A stretch of DNA of 48,862 bases from an uncultured Saprospiraceae bacterium (GTDB lineage Bacteria; Bacteroidota; Bacteroidia; Chitinophagales; Saprospiraceae). A program made the translations under genes and the position numbers. The notes beneath the pieces were generated by a model that had not been told where the DNA came from, did not search any database, and worked only from the letters and a program-made list of their open reading frames with translations. The stretch covers positions 1 through 48,862 of the forward strand of contig CAKUWM010000001.1 of assembly GCA_934699305.1 (NCBI GenBank), written 5' to 3'. This document shows, piece after piece, positions 26,036-34,984 of this stretch; position 1 is the first letter of the stretch; the number at the start of each line of letters is the position of its first letter.

Positions 26036-26524
26036 TTAGTTCACTATTTTTAGAAGTGTTATTTCAAATATCAAAGGCGAATTTGGTGGAATACTCCCTG
26101 ATCCGGTAGTGCCATAAGCCAGGCCGGAAGGAATAAATAATCGACCTTTTTCCCCTTCATTAAAGTGAACCAGTCCCACTTGCCAGCCCGGGATTAGCTT
26201 AGATAGAATGAAAGTAGCGTCATTGTTAGAATCAAAGACCTTTCCATTCAAAAGGTATCCTTGGTAATTTATCCGGATGCTGGACGAGAGAGTCGGTTTG
26301 GTGGTGATGCTATCAACTTTGTCGTCAATGATATAATAAAGGCCTTCCGGAGTGGAGTCTGCAACGATATTATTCGCACTAAGGTAATTTCTTAGTTTAA
26401 TCTTGTCTATTTCTAATTGTTGTGAAGCGGTGATCACTGTTTTTTCATTATCACAAGAAAAAAGAGACAATGTCAAAATAGTTATGAATGGTAAAAAGTA
26501 ACGTATAGTTGTTTTGAAAAACAT
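26036..26524 (-). CDS. FKBP-type peptidyl-prolyl cis-trans isomerase, lipoprotein
   Basis: 162 aa. A lipoprotein signal ends at the lipobox SLFSC (Cys24) followed by DNEK, so it should be anchored in the envelope. The FKBP domain spans about 75-160: INYQGYLLNGKVFDSN, the LIPGWQVGLVHFNEGEKGRLFIPSGLAYGTTG core and the SIPPNSPLIFEITLLKI end. It assists folding of exported proteins at proline bonds. It lies 55 nt downstream of cca on the same strand and may share the dusB-cca transcript. It is convergent with nadD. Confidence 0.9.
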   Translation of the reverse strand: MFFKTTIRYFLPFITILTLSLFSCDNEKTVITASQQLEIDKIKLRNYLSANNIVADSTPEGLYYIIDDKVDSITTKPTLSSSIRINYQGYLLNGKVFDSNNDATFILSKLIPGWQVGLVHFNEGEKGRLFIPSGLAYGTTGSGSIPPNSPLIFEITLLKIVN

Positions 26525-26579
26525 AGATATGAATATTTGATCTTAATGATTGTAAAGACGTAAGAAGAGGTACAATGGT

Positions 26580-28013
26580 TTATTCAACAGATTGTTTTTT
26601 TGTCAATCCTCGCTTTTCGCCAAGATGAATTAAAAAATTATATGCCGCGCTGAAATCATTTTCCAGATCACCTTCCAAAATTGCTTCTCTTATCTCATTT
26701 TTAAGCTCTCCGATCATAGGTCCGGACTTTAAGTCGAAGGTTTCCATGATCAGTTCACCGGAGACAGGCGGCTGCCAATTACGAATTTTATCTTTATCCT
26801 CAATTTCCTTGAGTTTAGCGCGTACCATTTCATAATTTTCAAGCAAACGCTTCACTTTTTTCTCGTTTTTGGACGTGATATCAGCTTCGCATAATATCAT
26901 CAAGTCGTCGATGTCATCGCCCGCATCAAACAACAACCGACGAATAGCGCTGTCTGTAATGTCCTCCTTGGTCAGGCTTATGGGTCTGAGATGGTATCTC
27001 ACCAATTTTTGTACGTATTTCATGTGATGATCTAATGGCAGTTTCAATCGCTTGAAAATACGATGAACCATGACAGCTCCCAGCGCTTCATGCCCATGAA
27101 ATGTCCACCCTTGCTTATCATCATAACGCTTGGTCGCCGGTTTTGCTATATCATGCATGAGAGCAGCCCACCGCAACCATATTTTCTCTGTATTGCGGCA
27201 TACATTGTCCAGCACCTGGAGAGTATGATAAAAATTGTCCTTATGCCCTTTTCCATCTTGATATTCGACCCCATGTAACTCCACCAATTCCGGAAGGAAA
27301 TTATTCAACAATCCGGTATCAAACAAGAGTTCAATGCCTTTAGAAGGCTGACTACACGCCATGATTTTCTGAAATTCAGTCATGATGCGTTCTATGCTCA
27401 CTATTTTAAGTCTATCTTTATTGGATGCAATGGCGGCGACTGTTTCAGGATGTATTTCAAAGTTTAATTGATTAGAAAAGCGAATAGCTCTGAGCATCCT
27501 GAGGGGGTCATCCGAGAAAGTCTTATCCGGATCGAGCGGTGTTTTGATTAACTTATCTTCCAGATGTTCCATCCCACCAAATGGATCTAACAATTCACCG
27601 TAAGTATCTTCATTGAGACTGATCGCGAGGGCATTGATAGTAAAATCACGTCTCAATTGATCGTCATATAGTGTACCCGCTATGACGGATGGCTTCCTGC
27701 TATCTTTGCTGTAAGATTCTTTCCTGGCTCCGACAAATTCGAGTTGAACCTCTTTATATTTTATTGCTGCTGTTCCAAAGTTTTTATACACAACGACCGG
27801 AATATCATTACCCAAAAGCTTATTAACATATTCCGCTAATGCAATACCATCTCCCACGCATACAATATCAATATCAGTCGATGGTCGTCCAAGAACCTTA
27901 TCCCTGACGTAACCACCTACCAAATAGGTCTGAATATCGATATCTCTGGCAGCTTTTGCCAGAATTTTATAAATAAATTCTTCTGTCTGAGTACTGTTCA
28001 ATAGTAAAAACAT
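26580..28013 (-). CDS. cca: CCA tRNA nucleotidyltransferase with HD domain
   Basis: 477 aa. The class II nucleotidyltransferase head has GGYVRDKVLGRPSTDIDIV (residues 33-51), with metal-binding Asp47 and Asp49, then RRDFTINALA (121-130) and the RMLRAIRFS motif (172-180). A C-terminal HD domain follows with His263, His287 and Asp288 (ALMHDIAKPATKRYD) and a later HLRP. It adds or repairs the 3' CCA of tRNA; the HD part may act as a phosphohydrolase. The start is 11 nt downstream of the dusB stop, so the two tRNA-processing genes form an operon. Confidence 0.93.
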   Translation of the reverse strand: MFLLLNSTQTEEFIYKILAKAARDIDIQTYLVGGYVRDKVLGRPSTDIDIVCVGDGIALAEYVNKLLGNDIPVVVYKNFGTAAIKYKEVQLEFVGARKESYSKDSRKPSVIAGTLYDDQLRRDFTINALAISLNEDTYGELLDPFGGMEHLEDKLIKTPLDPDKTFSDDPLRMLRAIRFSNQLNFEIHPETVAAIASNKDRLKIVSIERIMTEFQKIMACSQPSKGIELLFDTGLLNNFLPELVELHGVEYQDGKGHKDNFYHTLQVLDNVCRNTEKIWLRWAALMHDIAKPATKRYDDKQGWTFHGHEALGAVMVHRIFKRLKLPLDHHMKYVQKLVRYHLRPISLTKEDITDSAIRRLLFDAGDDIDDLMILCEADITSKNEKKVKRLLENYEMVRAKLKEIEDKDKIRNWQPPVSGELIMETFDLKSGPMIGELKNEIREAILEGDLENDFSAAYNFLIHLGEKRGLTKKQSVE

Positions 28014-28024
28014 CCATCTATCAT

Positions 28025-29020
28025 TTAAACATAAAGTTCTTGTCCGGTATAAAATTCACGCATACTTTCTGTAATATCGACTACTTCGTCAAACGATTCT
28101 GCTTGGACGAGACGAGATCTGAATTGTTTCACTTCGCGATATCCCCGGAAATAATTGGTATAATGTCGTCGCATCTCACATATACCCAACCTCAGGCCTT
28201 TCCATTGAATAGAGCGCTGCAAATGTGTCAACACGGCATCAATTCTGTCTTCTAAGGTAGGTGGTGGAAGCAATGTCCCATCCAAAAGAAACTGTTTTAC
28301 TTCTCTGAATATCCATGGATTGCCAATGCTGGCTCTTCCTATCATAATGCCATCCACGCCATATCGCTCTTTATAAAGCTTTGCCTTCTGTGGCGAATCG
28401 ATGTCACCATTCCCAAAAATAGGGATGTGTATCCTGGGGTTTTCTTTCACTTTGGCAATCAATGTCCAGTCTGCCTCACCGGTGTACATTTGTTTTCTGG
28501 TACGCCCATGAATAGAAAGCGCTTTGATACCGATATCCTGGAGTCTTTCGGCTACTGTAGTGATGTTTTTTGAATCTTCATCCCAGCCAAGGCGTGTCTT
28601 AACCGTCACCGGCAATGAAGTTGCTTCAACTACTGCCTTTGTAAGAGATACCATCCTGTCAATATCCTGAAGAATGCCAGCTCCCGCCATCTTGCATACC
28701 ACCTTTTTAACCGGACAGCCATAGTTGATGTCGAGGACTTCGGGTTTTGTTCGTTCGATAATTTCTGCAGCCTGAACCATAGAATCCCGGTCAGATCCAA
28801 AAATCTGTATGCCTACCGGACGCTCTTCATCCGAAATATCTAACTTTTGAATACTTTTGTCTGCATTGCGAATGAGGCCTTCGACTGAAATAAATTCGGT
28901 ATATAGCATGTCACAGCCCTGGCTTTTACACAACGCCCTGAAGGGAGGATCACTCACATCTTCCATAGGAGCAAGGAGGAGTGGGAATTCACCTAATTCA
29001 ACATCACCAATTTTTACCAT
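28025..29020 (-). CDS. dusB: tRNA-dihydrouridine synthase B
   Basis: 331 aa TIM-barrel flavoenzyme. The start LLLAPMEDVSDPPFR, the catalytic Cys102 in DINYGCPVKKV, FMN-binding Lys141 (VTVKTRLGW), SIHGRTRKQMYTG and the second phosphate loop GNGDI...GVDGIMIGRASIGNPW all fit DusB. The C-terminal helical domain recognises tRNA. It reduces specific uridines in tRNA D-loops with NADPH. A -7 promoter box lies only about 20 nt upstream, so the leader is very short. It is first in the dusB-cca(-FKBP) run. Confidence 0.94.
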   Translation of the reverse strand: MVKIGDVELGEFPLLLAPMEDVSDPPFRALCKSQGCDMLYTEFISVEGLIRNADKSIQKLDISDEERPVGIQIFGSDRDSMVQAAEIIERTKPEVLDINYGCPVKKVVCKMAGAGILQDIDRMVSLTKAVVEATSLPVTVKTRLGWDEDSKNITTVAERLQDIGIKALSIHGRTRKQMYTGEADWTLIAKVKENPRIHIPIFGNGDIDSPQKAKLYKERYGVDGIMIGRASIGNPWIFREVKQFLLDGTLLPPPTLEDRIDAVLTHLQRSIQWKGLRLGICEMRRHYTNYFRGYREVKQFRSRLVQAESFDEVVDITESMREFYTGQELYV

Positions 29021-29040
29021 CTACTTGTGCGACTTGTGCG

Positions 29041-29049
29041 GCAAAAATA
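29041..29049 (-). promoter_or_regulatory. -7 promoter box of the dusB-cca operon
   Basis: The minus strand reads TATTTTTGC, an exact TAnnTTTGC match, 20 nt before the dusB ATG, giving a leader of about 15 nt. No clear -33 TTTG. Confidence 0.5.
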
Positions 29050-29484
29050 CAATTTTCAAAGGAGAAATGAAGGAAGTTGTGGAAAAAGCATCTAAATTAG
29101 ATTAACACTTACCTCTAATAATGGCTAATAAACAGTGTAATGAAATATCGTTATAAGTAAAAATCGCTTCACAAGAGCAACGTTGAGTGATAATAAGATT
29201 GAACGCATATTCCTCTAAAAGGCTAAGTGCTGTGATTTAATATGAATTACATCTAACTAGATCACAACAAAATGAATATCTATAGCATGCAAATTATTTC
29301 TTAGGGCACTATTTAAAGTTAGGGATACATTTCTCAAAGACAATATTATTGCCTTTATGTGGAATTCGAGTTTAATTGTAAGACAAACTTTACATTTCAA
29401 ATGAATATAAATCTCCCTAAATATTTACCATATAATAATTTGCAAACTTTGATTTAACTAATTTATAGTTTTTTATTAATCATA

Positions 29485-29517
29485 TTTGTTAAATTTAAAT
29501 TTTAAATGTATCTTTGG
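29485..29517 (+). promoter_or_regulatory. Promoter of the TM2-DUF2752-DUF4870-M48 cassette
   Basis: TTTG at 29485-29488, a 20-nt spacer, then TATCTTTGG at 29509-29517. The -33 box and spacing are ideal, and the -7 box matches TAnnTTTG exactly (the final Y is G). Transcription would begin near 29522, about 155 nt before the first gene. This is the best-formed promoter in the window. Confidence 0.65.
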
Positions 29518-29588
29518 AATAGATACTATTGCAGATAAAGAGAAGTCGCTTCAGTTTCAAATAGCAAAACAAGAATAAGGAAGTTGTG

Positions 29589-29645
29589 ATGTCTTTTAAA
29601 AAAGAGATAGAAAGCCATGTACAAACCTTACAAAATAAAAATTAA
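29589..29645 (+). CDS. Possible 18-aa leader ORF before the TM2 cassette
   Basis: ATG to TAA, encoding MSFKKEIESHVQTLQNKN, wholly inside the predicted leader and ending 31 nt before the TM2 start. It is polar and lysine-rich. At this length the ORF can be chance; there is no independent support. Confidence 0.15.
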   Translation: MSFKKEIESHVQTLQNKN

Positions 29646-29676
29646 ATTCAATTTATTCAATCTTAAAATGTAAAAA

Positions 29677-30015
29677 ATGGATGCACAAAAAGTTGACATG
29701 TTTTTAATGAGTAACAGCAAATTCTTCGAAAGTTACCAAATGAGTGCAATCAGGGAAAGGTTATTGGCTATGGACGACTCCAGATGGGCAGCATTAACTA
29801 CTGTTCAGTTTAAAGACCCTACCACTTCGATAATTGTATCCATCCTTGCCGGATCACTGGGTATAGATCGCTTTATAATAGGAGATACAGGAATGGGAAT
29901 CGGCAAGTTGTTGACATGCGGTGGATTTGGAATCTGGACCATAATAGACTGGTTTATGATACAGAATGCTACCAGAGAAAAGAATATGGATAAAATCTTG
30001 CAAATTATGTATTAA
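29677..30015 (+). CDS. TM2 domain membrane protein
   Basis: 112 aa. Residues 1-45 are a polar N-terminal region typical of Bacteroidota TM2 proteins (KVDMFLMSNSKFF, IRERLLAMDDS). Two hydrophobic helices follow: about 50-65 (SIIVSILAGSLGIDRFIIG) and 75-92 (LLTCGGFGIWTIIDWFMI), with the short Asp-Arg-Phe turn of the TM2 family. The biochemical role of bacterial TM2 proteins is unknown. Its TAA overlaps the ATG of the next gene by one base (TAATG), so translation is likely coupled. First gene of a four-gene membrane cassette. Confidence 0.9.
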   Translation: MDAQKVDMFLMSNSKFFESYQMSAIRERLLAMDDSRWAALTTVQFKDPTTSIIVSILAGSLGIDRFIIGDTGMGIGKLLTCGGFGIWTIIDWFMIQNATREKNMDKILQIMY

Positions 30016-30431
30016 TGTCGTTAGGCAAGATTAAGCTATACTATTTAATACTTATAGCGTGTTTAGCCGGATATGTTTGGCTTTACATCAGTTATACATG
30101 GGCAACATACGGAAATAATCATATAGGAGTATGTCTAATAAAGCATGTAACCAATGTACCTTGCCCCTCTTGTGGTACAACAAGATCGGTTATTTCATTG
30201 TCTCATGGAAACTTCATTGAAGCTTTGTCAATTAATCCATTGGGATATGTTATAGGTTTAATAATGACCATTAGTCCTCTTTGGATTATAATGGACATTT
30301 TTTTACGGAAAGATACTTTTTATAATGCTTATCAAAGGATGGAAGCTTTATTCAAAAGACCGATGGTAATCGCAGTCTTTAGTATAACCATTCTAATTAA
30401 TTGGGTTTGGAATATCATGAAAGGATTATGA
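30015..30431 (+). CDS. DUF2752 family membrane protein
   Basis: 138 aa. The family hallmark CPSCGTTRSVISLSHGNFIEA (CPxCGxTRxxxxLxxGxxxxA) sits at about residues 50-70, followed by NPLGYV. Helices are predicted at about 8-28, 75-95 and 117-137. The CxxC pair could bind metal or be redox active; the family has no established function. It overlaps both neighbours (1 nt with TM2, 4 nt with the next gene), indicating a single translationally coupled operon. Confidence 0.88.
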   Translation: MSLGKIKLYYLILIACLAGYVWLYISYTWATYGNNHIGVCLIKHVTNVPCPSCGTTRSVISLSHGNFIEALSINPLGYVIGLIMTISPLWIIMDIFLRKDTFYNAYQRMEALFKRPMVIAVFSITILINWVWNIMKGL

Positions 30432-30865
30432 TACTAAGAAAGGAGTTTAACTATATACCGGATGAACATGAGGCAGAATCGGCTTCGAGCAGTTATTTGA
30501 TGTCATTAATTGCAATAATAGCGGGTCTTCCATTACCAATAGTTAATTTAATTGCAACATTATTCTTTTTTATTGCAAATAGAAAATCAACTTTCTTCGT
30601 ACGGTGGCATTGTATTCAAGCATTATTGTCCCAACTTTCCATGTTTTGCATCAATAGTTGTGGGTTTTGGTGGACCGTTTCAATCATCTTTTATGACGAA
30701 CAATTCACCAACAAATACATTGCCTACATCCTTGTCGCCATCATATTCAATCTTTCAGAATTTATTGCCACAATATATACTGCCATACAAACCAGAAAAG
30801 GAATTCATGTAGAATGGTGGTTTTACGGACCATTGACTAATTTAATTTGCAAAGCAGACAGATGA
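30428..30865 (+). CDS. DUF4870/Tic20-like membrane protein
   Basis: 145 aa from the ATG at 30428, chosen because it overlaps the previous stop as ATGA; an in-frame ATG at 30401 lies inside the previous gene. Four hydrophobic segments: about 23-50 (LMSLIAIIAGLPLPIVNLIATLFFF), 65-80, 82-95 and 100-120. The segment FVRWHCIQALLSQL, a helix that opens with His/Gln among small residues, resembles the Tic20/DUF4870 pattern (xRxHxxQALL). I give the family with moderate confidence. Function unknown; it overlaps the M48 gene by 4 nt. Confidence 0.75.
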   Translation: MILRKEFNYIPDEHEAESASSSYLMSLIAIIAGLPLPIVNLIATLFFFIANRKSTFFVRWHCIQALLSQLSMFCINSCGFWWTVSIIFYDEQFTNKYIAYILVAIIFNLSEFIATIYTAIQTRKGIHVEWWFYGPLTNLICKADR

Positions 30866-31677
30866 AAAAAATTATCTTTCAAGGAGGTTTAATTTTACTC
30901 CTATTTTTTGGGATGTGGACAACTTTTGCACAAATAGATTGGCTGAAAATCTTTAGAGTTAAGCAGATTTCCTATAAGACAGAACAAAAATTGGGAGATT
31001 TCTTTTGGGATATTTTCAAAAAATCTGAGGTTGAAAATCATGATAGTTTTGTCATCAATAAAGTCGATAGTATCACAAACCGAATATGCAAAGACAACCA
31101 CATTGAGCGCAAGAAAATCAAGCTTCATATTCTCAACAATGAAATAGTGAATGCTTTTGCATTACCGGATGGGCATCTAATCGTGTATAGTGGATTGATA
31201 TCCGCTTGTGAAAATCCGGAGGAATTGGCAGGTGTACTTTGTCACGAAATAGCCCATATTGAGGAGCAACACGTCATGAAGAAGTTGGTAAAAGAAATAG
31301 GTCTCTCCGTTGTGATATCAATTTCAACCGGTAATGCAGGCGGCGAAATAATCAAAGAAGCAACAAAAACGATTACTTCTTCTTCGTTTGATAGAAAATT
31401 AGAAAAAGAAGCAGATATTAAAGCAGTTGATTACTTAATTCAAGCAAAAATCAATCCTAAGCATTTTGCCAATTTCCTTTTCAAATTATCTATGGAGGAG
31501 CCAAATGCTATAAAATACCTTTCATGGATTAATACTCACCCCGACTCAGAAGAAAGGGCAGAATATATCATCAACCATTCCAAAACAACAAAAAGTACCT
31601 TTAAGCCTATTTTATCCCCATCGTCATGGCAACAGGTGCATAAAATCTTGGATCAAACGCTACAGATCGGAGACTAA
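30862..31677 (+). CDS. M48 family metallopeptidase (HtpX/Oma1-like)
   Basis: 271 aa from the ATG at 30862, which overlaps the previous stop as ATGA. A signal peptide or anchor covers residues 4-24. The zinc motif is His128-Glu129-x-x-His132 (VLCHEIAHIEEQH), the third ligand is probably Glu183 (KLEKEADIKAVDYL), and NAFALPDGHLIVYSGLI is the usual M48 strand before it. NTHPDSEERA completes the family pattern. Domain order and size fit the single-domain M48C/Oma1-like group that cleaves membrane or periplasmic proteins. Being the only enzyme in the cassette, it could process or turn over the three small membrane proteins or their partners; that is inference. It ends 12 nt from a convergent esterase gene. 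Confidence 0.9.
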   Translation: MKKIIFQGGLILLLFFGMWTTFAQIDWLKIFRVKQISYKTEQKLGDFFWDIFKKSEVENHDSFVINKVDSITNRICKDNHIERKKIKLHILNNEIVNAFALPDGHLIVYSGLISACENPEELAGVLCHEIAHIEEQHVMKKLVKEIGLSVVISISTGNAGGEIIKEATKTITSSSFDRKLEKEADIKAVDYLIQAKINPKHFANFLFKLSMEEPNAIKYLSWINTHPDSEERAEYIINHSKTTKSTFKPILSPSSWQQVHKILDQTLQIGD

Positions 31678-31689
31678 GATAATTTGATT

Positions 31690-32502
31690 TCACAATGCCC
31701 ATATCAAAGCCTTGACCTTAGTAGCCCGAAAAATAGTATTATGCTTCTCCTTCTTTTCGTCCGAATACTTCCAGATCAGGTTGTCCGGTCTATCCTTTTG
31801 CAGAATCAGAGATAACTGACGGGTGTAGGTATTGATATCCTTAGTGTTGGAGCCCGCATACCACAACTTTATCTCTTTCTTAGGTAAATTAGTCAACATG
31901 TCCTTTGCATTGTCAACTAAACTATGTTTATTCCACCACAACGATGGGTCAAAGGCGATATACGTATCAAACATTTCAGTACGTGTCATACAGGTTTCTA
32001 ACACAAAAAGTCCGGCTAAAGATTCACCTATGATAGCGCGATGACTATTGGTTCTGTATCGTTGGTTTATTTCAGGAAAGAGCTCAAATTGAATAAAATC
32101 TCCAAATGCCTTAGAACCGCCCACTATAGGGGCAATCTTCTTATCGGCTTCCACTTCTGTCGGCCCTGTCAGGTCTCTTCTTCGTTGAGTATTTTCAATT
32201 CCCACCAAAATATAGGGAGGAATTTCACCTTTGGCTATCAATTCGGATAATGTGTTGGCAAGATGTGGAAAATCTTCACGAACACCACCATCAGCCATAT
32301 ACAATACCGGGAAAGTGCCGAATCCTGCTTTATATTGAGGTGGTGTCCATACATTGATTACTCTCTTTTCATTCAGCTTTACCGAGATTATTGACAGGCT
32401 ATCGTGTACCGGAACAACATCATTGTATGTTGGAAGCGTTTTACATCCTACAAACATTGAAAGTATTATATAAAGTAAAAAAACAACAAGATATCTTTGC
32501 AT
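31690..32502 (-). CDS. Lipoprotein alpha/beta-hydrolase, esterase D/Fes-like
   Basis: 270 aa. The lipobox MFVGC gives a lipidated Cys20, so the enzyme is envelope-anchored. The putative-esterase fold is shown by PVLYMADGG, YILVGIENTQRRRDLTGP and nucleophile Ser161 in IIGESLAGLF; the acid lies in the AFDPSLWW region, and a His near KHNTIFRA closes the triad. Members cleave acyl esters on sugars (xylan acetyl or feruloyl groups) or siderophore esters. No siderophore genes are nearby, so a carbohydrate or general esterase is more likely; the substrate is not defined. It starts 19 nt after pepD on the same strand. Confidence 0.85.
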   Translation of the reverse strand: MQRYLVVFLLYIILSMFVGCKTLPTYNDVVPVHDSLSIISVKLNEKRVINVWTPPQYKAGFGTFPVLYMADGGVREDFPHLANTLSELIAKGEIPPYILVGIENTQRRRDLTGPTEVEADKKIAPIVGGSKAFGDFIQFELFPEINQRYRTNSHRAIIGESLAGLFVLETCMTRTEMFDTYIAFDPSLWWNKHSLVDNAKDMLTNLPKKEIKLWYAGSNTKDINTYTRQLSLILQKDRPDNLIWKYSDEKKEKHNTIFRATKVKALIWAL

Positions 32503-32521
32503 AAATATTTCTTTTACAGCT

Positions 32522-33961
32522 TTAGGATTTGGGAATTTCTTTTAAAATATTCAGTAAAAAACCCCAGAATTTCTGTACGGAGCTTATACTCACTCTTTCA
32601 TCGGGCGAATGTGCCCCATATATAGTAGGACCAAAAGAAACCATCTCCATCTCCGGATAATGAGCTCCGATTATGCCACACTCCAGTCCGGCATGACAAG
32701 CCACCACCTTTGGTGATTCACCAAATGATTGGGTATAAATACGTTCCATTAAGCTCACGATTGAGGAGTGTGGATTGGGTTGCCAGCCCGGATAGGATCC
32801 GGAAAACGATACATCCATCCCCGCCATATTAAATACCGCTTGTAACTGTAATGCTACATCCTGTTTGGTAGAGTCCACCGATGACCGTGTCAGACACATG
32901 ATTTCCAGCTTACCTTCCTCAAGTATAACACGAGCAATATTGTTGGAAGCTTCTACAAGGTCTTTCACGTCGGGACTCATGCGATACACACCATTATGGG
33001 CTGCCTTCATAGCTCTGACAAGATCCTTAGAATGTTCGACTGACAATCCTTTTCCGGATAAGGGAGTCTCATTGATAATTATTTCCAGGCTTTTCTCTAT
33101 ACTCTTAAACTCATTTAAAATAGAAGCTTTAACCTTCTCCACTTCATTCAAAAATAAGGAAGAATCAACAACCACAACTTGAGCTTTAGCCTCTCTGGGA
33201 ATAGCATTTCTGAGGCTTCCACCATCCAATGAAAGAAGCTGTATATCATATTGAAGTCCGACCATCAAGAGTCTTGCCATTATTACATTGGCATTGCCTC
33301 GCCCTAAATGAATGTCCATCCCGGAGTGTCCACCCTGAAGTCCTCTTATGATAATATTAAATCCATTGCCCTGAAGGCGCTCTGTGTTATATTCACGTCG
33401 AGCGGTGACATCCATTCCTCCTGCACATCCTATGTCTATTTCATCATCTTCCTCCGTATCCAGATTGAGCAAAATCTGCCCTTTCAGGAAATTAGGTTTC
33501 AGTCCAAATGCTCCCGTCATACCGGTCTCTTCATCAATTGTAAACAATGCCTCCAGTGCCGGATGCGGTATAGAATCACTTTCCAAAACAGACATAATGG
33601 AAGCCACACCAATACCATTATCAGCGCCTAAGGTCGTACCGTCTGCTTTTACCCAATCTCCATCAACGAGCATCCTGATACCCTGGGTATCGAAATCAAA
33701 ATCGGTATCATTATTTTTCTGACAGACCATATCCAGATGCGATTGTAAAACAACTGTCTTGTGATCTTCCATCCCTTTGGTAGCGGGTTTTCTTATGAGT
33801 ACATTTCCGGTCTCATCAATTGTTGTTTCCAAAGCCAGAGACTCCCCAAACCGGCGGATAAATTCGATGACTTTGCCTTCCTTTTTAGAAGGTCGTGGCA
33901 CAGAATTGAGGGCTGAAAAGTTTTTCCACACGGCATTTGGCTGAAGGTTGGTAATATCCAT
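32522..33961 (-). CDS. pepD: Aminoacyl-histidine dipeptidase (Xaa-His dipeptidase, M20C)
   Basis: 479 aa, the length of PepD. Metal and catalytic residues are visible: His75 and Asp77 (LQSHLDMVCQ), bridging Asp114 (LGADNGIG), general base Glu144 with Glu145 (TIDEETGMTG), and the final metal His in YGAHSPDERVSI. The insert between is the dimerisation lid. A cytosolic zinc di/tripeptidase that splits peptides such as carnosine. It is preceded by a quinone-oxidoreductase gene (48 nt gap) and followed by the esterase, probably one transcript. Confidence 0.94.
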   Translation of the reverse strand: MDITNLQPNAVWKNFSALNSVPRPSKKEGKVIEFIRRFGESLALETTIDETGNVLIRKPATKGMEDHKTVVLQSHLDMVCQKNNDTDFDFDTQGIRMLVDGDWVKADGTTLGADNGIGVASIMSVLESDSIPHPALEALFTIDEETGMTGAFGLKPNFLKGQILLNLDTEEDDEIDIGCAGGMDVTARREYNTERLQGNGFNIIIRGLQGGHSGMDIHLGRGNANVIMARLLMVGLQYDIQLLSLDGGSLRNAIPREAKAQVVVVDSSLFLNEVEKVKASILNEFKSIEKSLEIIINETPLSGKGLSVEHSKDLVRAMKAAHNGVYRMSPDVKDLVEASNNIARVILEEGKLEIMCLTRSSVDSTKQDVALQLQAVFNMAGMDVSFSGSYPGWQPNPHSSIVSLMERIYTQSFGESPKVVACHAGLECGIIGAHYPEMEMVSFGPTIYGAHSPDERVSISSVQKFWGFLLNILKEIPKS

Positions 33962-34009
33962 ACTATATTTTTTATATGTACTACAAAATTGCTTTAGCTG
34001 TTGAGTATT

Positions 34010-34984
34010 TTATTGATTAAAATGTAAAATTATTTTCCCGGTAAATTCTCTTGATTCCATAAGTTGATGAGCCTCCACCACTTTTTCCATCGGAAAGGAA
34101 TAGCGCACCACGTTCTGAAATTGTGGGCTTTCAATAAGTGGATAAGCGTTTTGGACAATATTCTCCGCTAACTCCTTCTTAAACGAATAACTCCGATTGC
34201 GCAAAGTGCTTCCGGTTATATGTAGCCTTTTCTGCATGACTTTCATTATATTCAATGATGGATGGTTGCCATTCATTGCATTGATGTATATAAGGCGACC
34301 CTCTGTGCGAAGTAAGTTGAGATTGACATCGAGGTATTCACCTCCAACACTATCCAACACAACATCCATTGAATTTTCGCCCAATACCTCTATTTGACCG
34401 GCCTCATCTTGTCTCACCACTCGAATAGCACCTAAAGATAAGCAGTATTGTTCTTTTTCGATTGTACTTGCCATTGTATATGCTTTTGATCCAAATAGAT
34501 TTACAAGTTGGATTGCCATGGAGCCTATTCCTCCCGATCCACCATAAATAAATACATCTTCGCCTAGCTTGAGTTTACCACGTTGAAAAATATTATGCCA
34601 TACTGTAAATAATGTCTCAGGCAAAGCAGCTGCTGCTTCACACGAAAAACCAGAAGGTAGTGGAAGACAACTTCCTGCGTCCACTGCAACATACTCTGCA
34701 TAGCCACCTCCGGGCACCAGTGCACATACTTGTTGTCCGACATATTGATACTTCACATTTATGCCTGTCTTTTCAATGGTGCCGGCAACCTCAAGGCCCG
34801 GAATATCCTGGACAATACCGTGTGGAGCGGGATAACGACCTTTACGTTGAAATATGTCAGGTCTGTTAATGCCGGCTGCCACCACCTTAATCAGCACTTC
34901 ATTCTCATTGACACAAGGAATTGGACGTTCTTCAATATGTAGAACTGTTGCATCACCCGGAACATTATACACAATAGCTTTCAT
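34010..34984 (-). CDS. NAD(P)H-quinone oxidoreductase, zinc-independent MDR family
   Basis: 324 aa. N-terminal GroES-like domain (MKAIVYNVPGDATVL, INRPDIFQRKGRYP) and a Rossmann domain with the nucleotide motif IYGGSGGIGSMAIQL at about 148-162. The cysteines of zinc alcohol dehydrogenases are missing. RPDIFQRKGRYPAP and PGLEVAGTI place it near the PIG3/Qor branch, which reduces quinones with NADPH in the cytosol. First gene of the probable qor-pepD-esterase run. Confidence 0.9.
   Translation of the reverse strand: MKAIVYNVPGDATVLHIEERPIPCVNENEVLIKVVAAGINRPDIFQRKGRYPAPHGIVQDIPGLEVAGTIEKTGINVKYQYVGQQVCALVPGGGYAEYVAVDAGSCLPLPSGFSCEAAAALPETLFTVWHNIFQRGKLKLGEDVFIYGGSGGIGSMAIQLVNLFGSKAYTMASTIEKEQYCLSLGAIRVVRQDEAGQIEVLGENSMDVVLDSVGGEYLDVNLNLLRTEGRLIYINAMNGNHPSLNIMKVMQKRLHITGSTLRNRSYSFKKELAENIVQNAYPLIESPQFQNVVRYSFPMEKVVEAHQLMESREFTGKIILHFNQ

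Larger units (their letters stand above)
29050..29676. other. Divergent gap upstream of the TM2-M48 cassette
   Basis: About 627 nt of AT-rich DNA. I see no gene in 29050-29480. The right part holds the cassette promoter (29485-29517) and a leader of about 155 nt that contains an 18-codon ORF (29589-29645). Confidence 0.5.

Noticed and set aside
33308..33722. Two overlapping plus-strand ORFs over pepD
   Set aside because: Antisense shadows of pepD, which has all M20 metal ligands.
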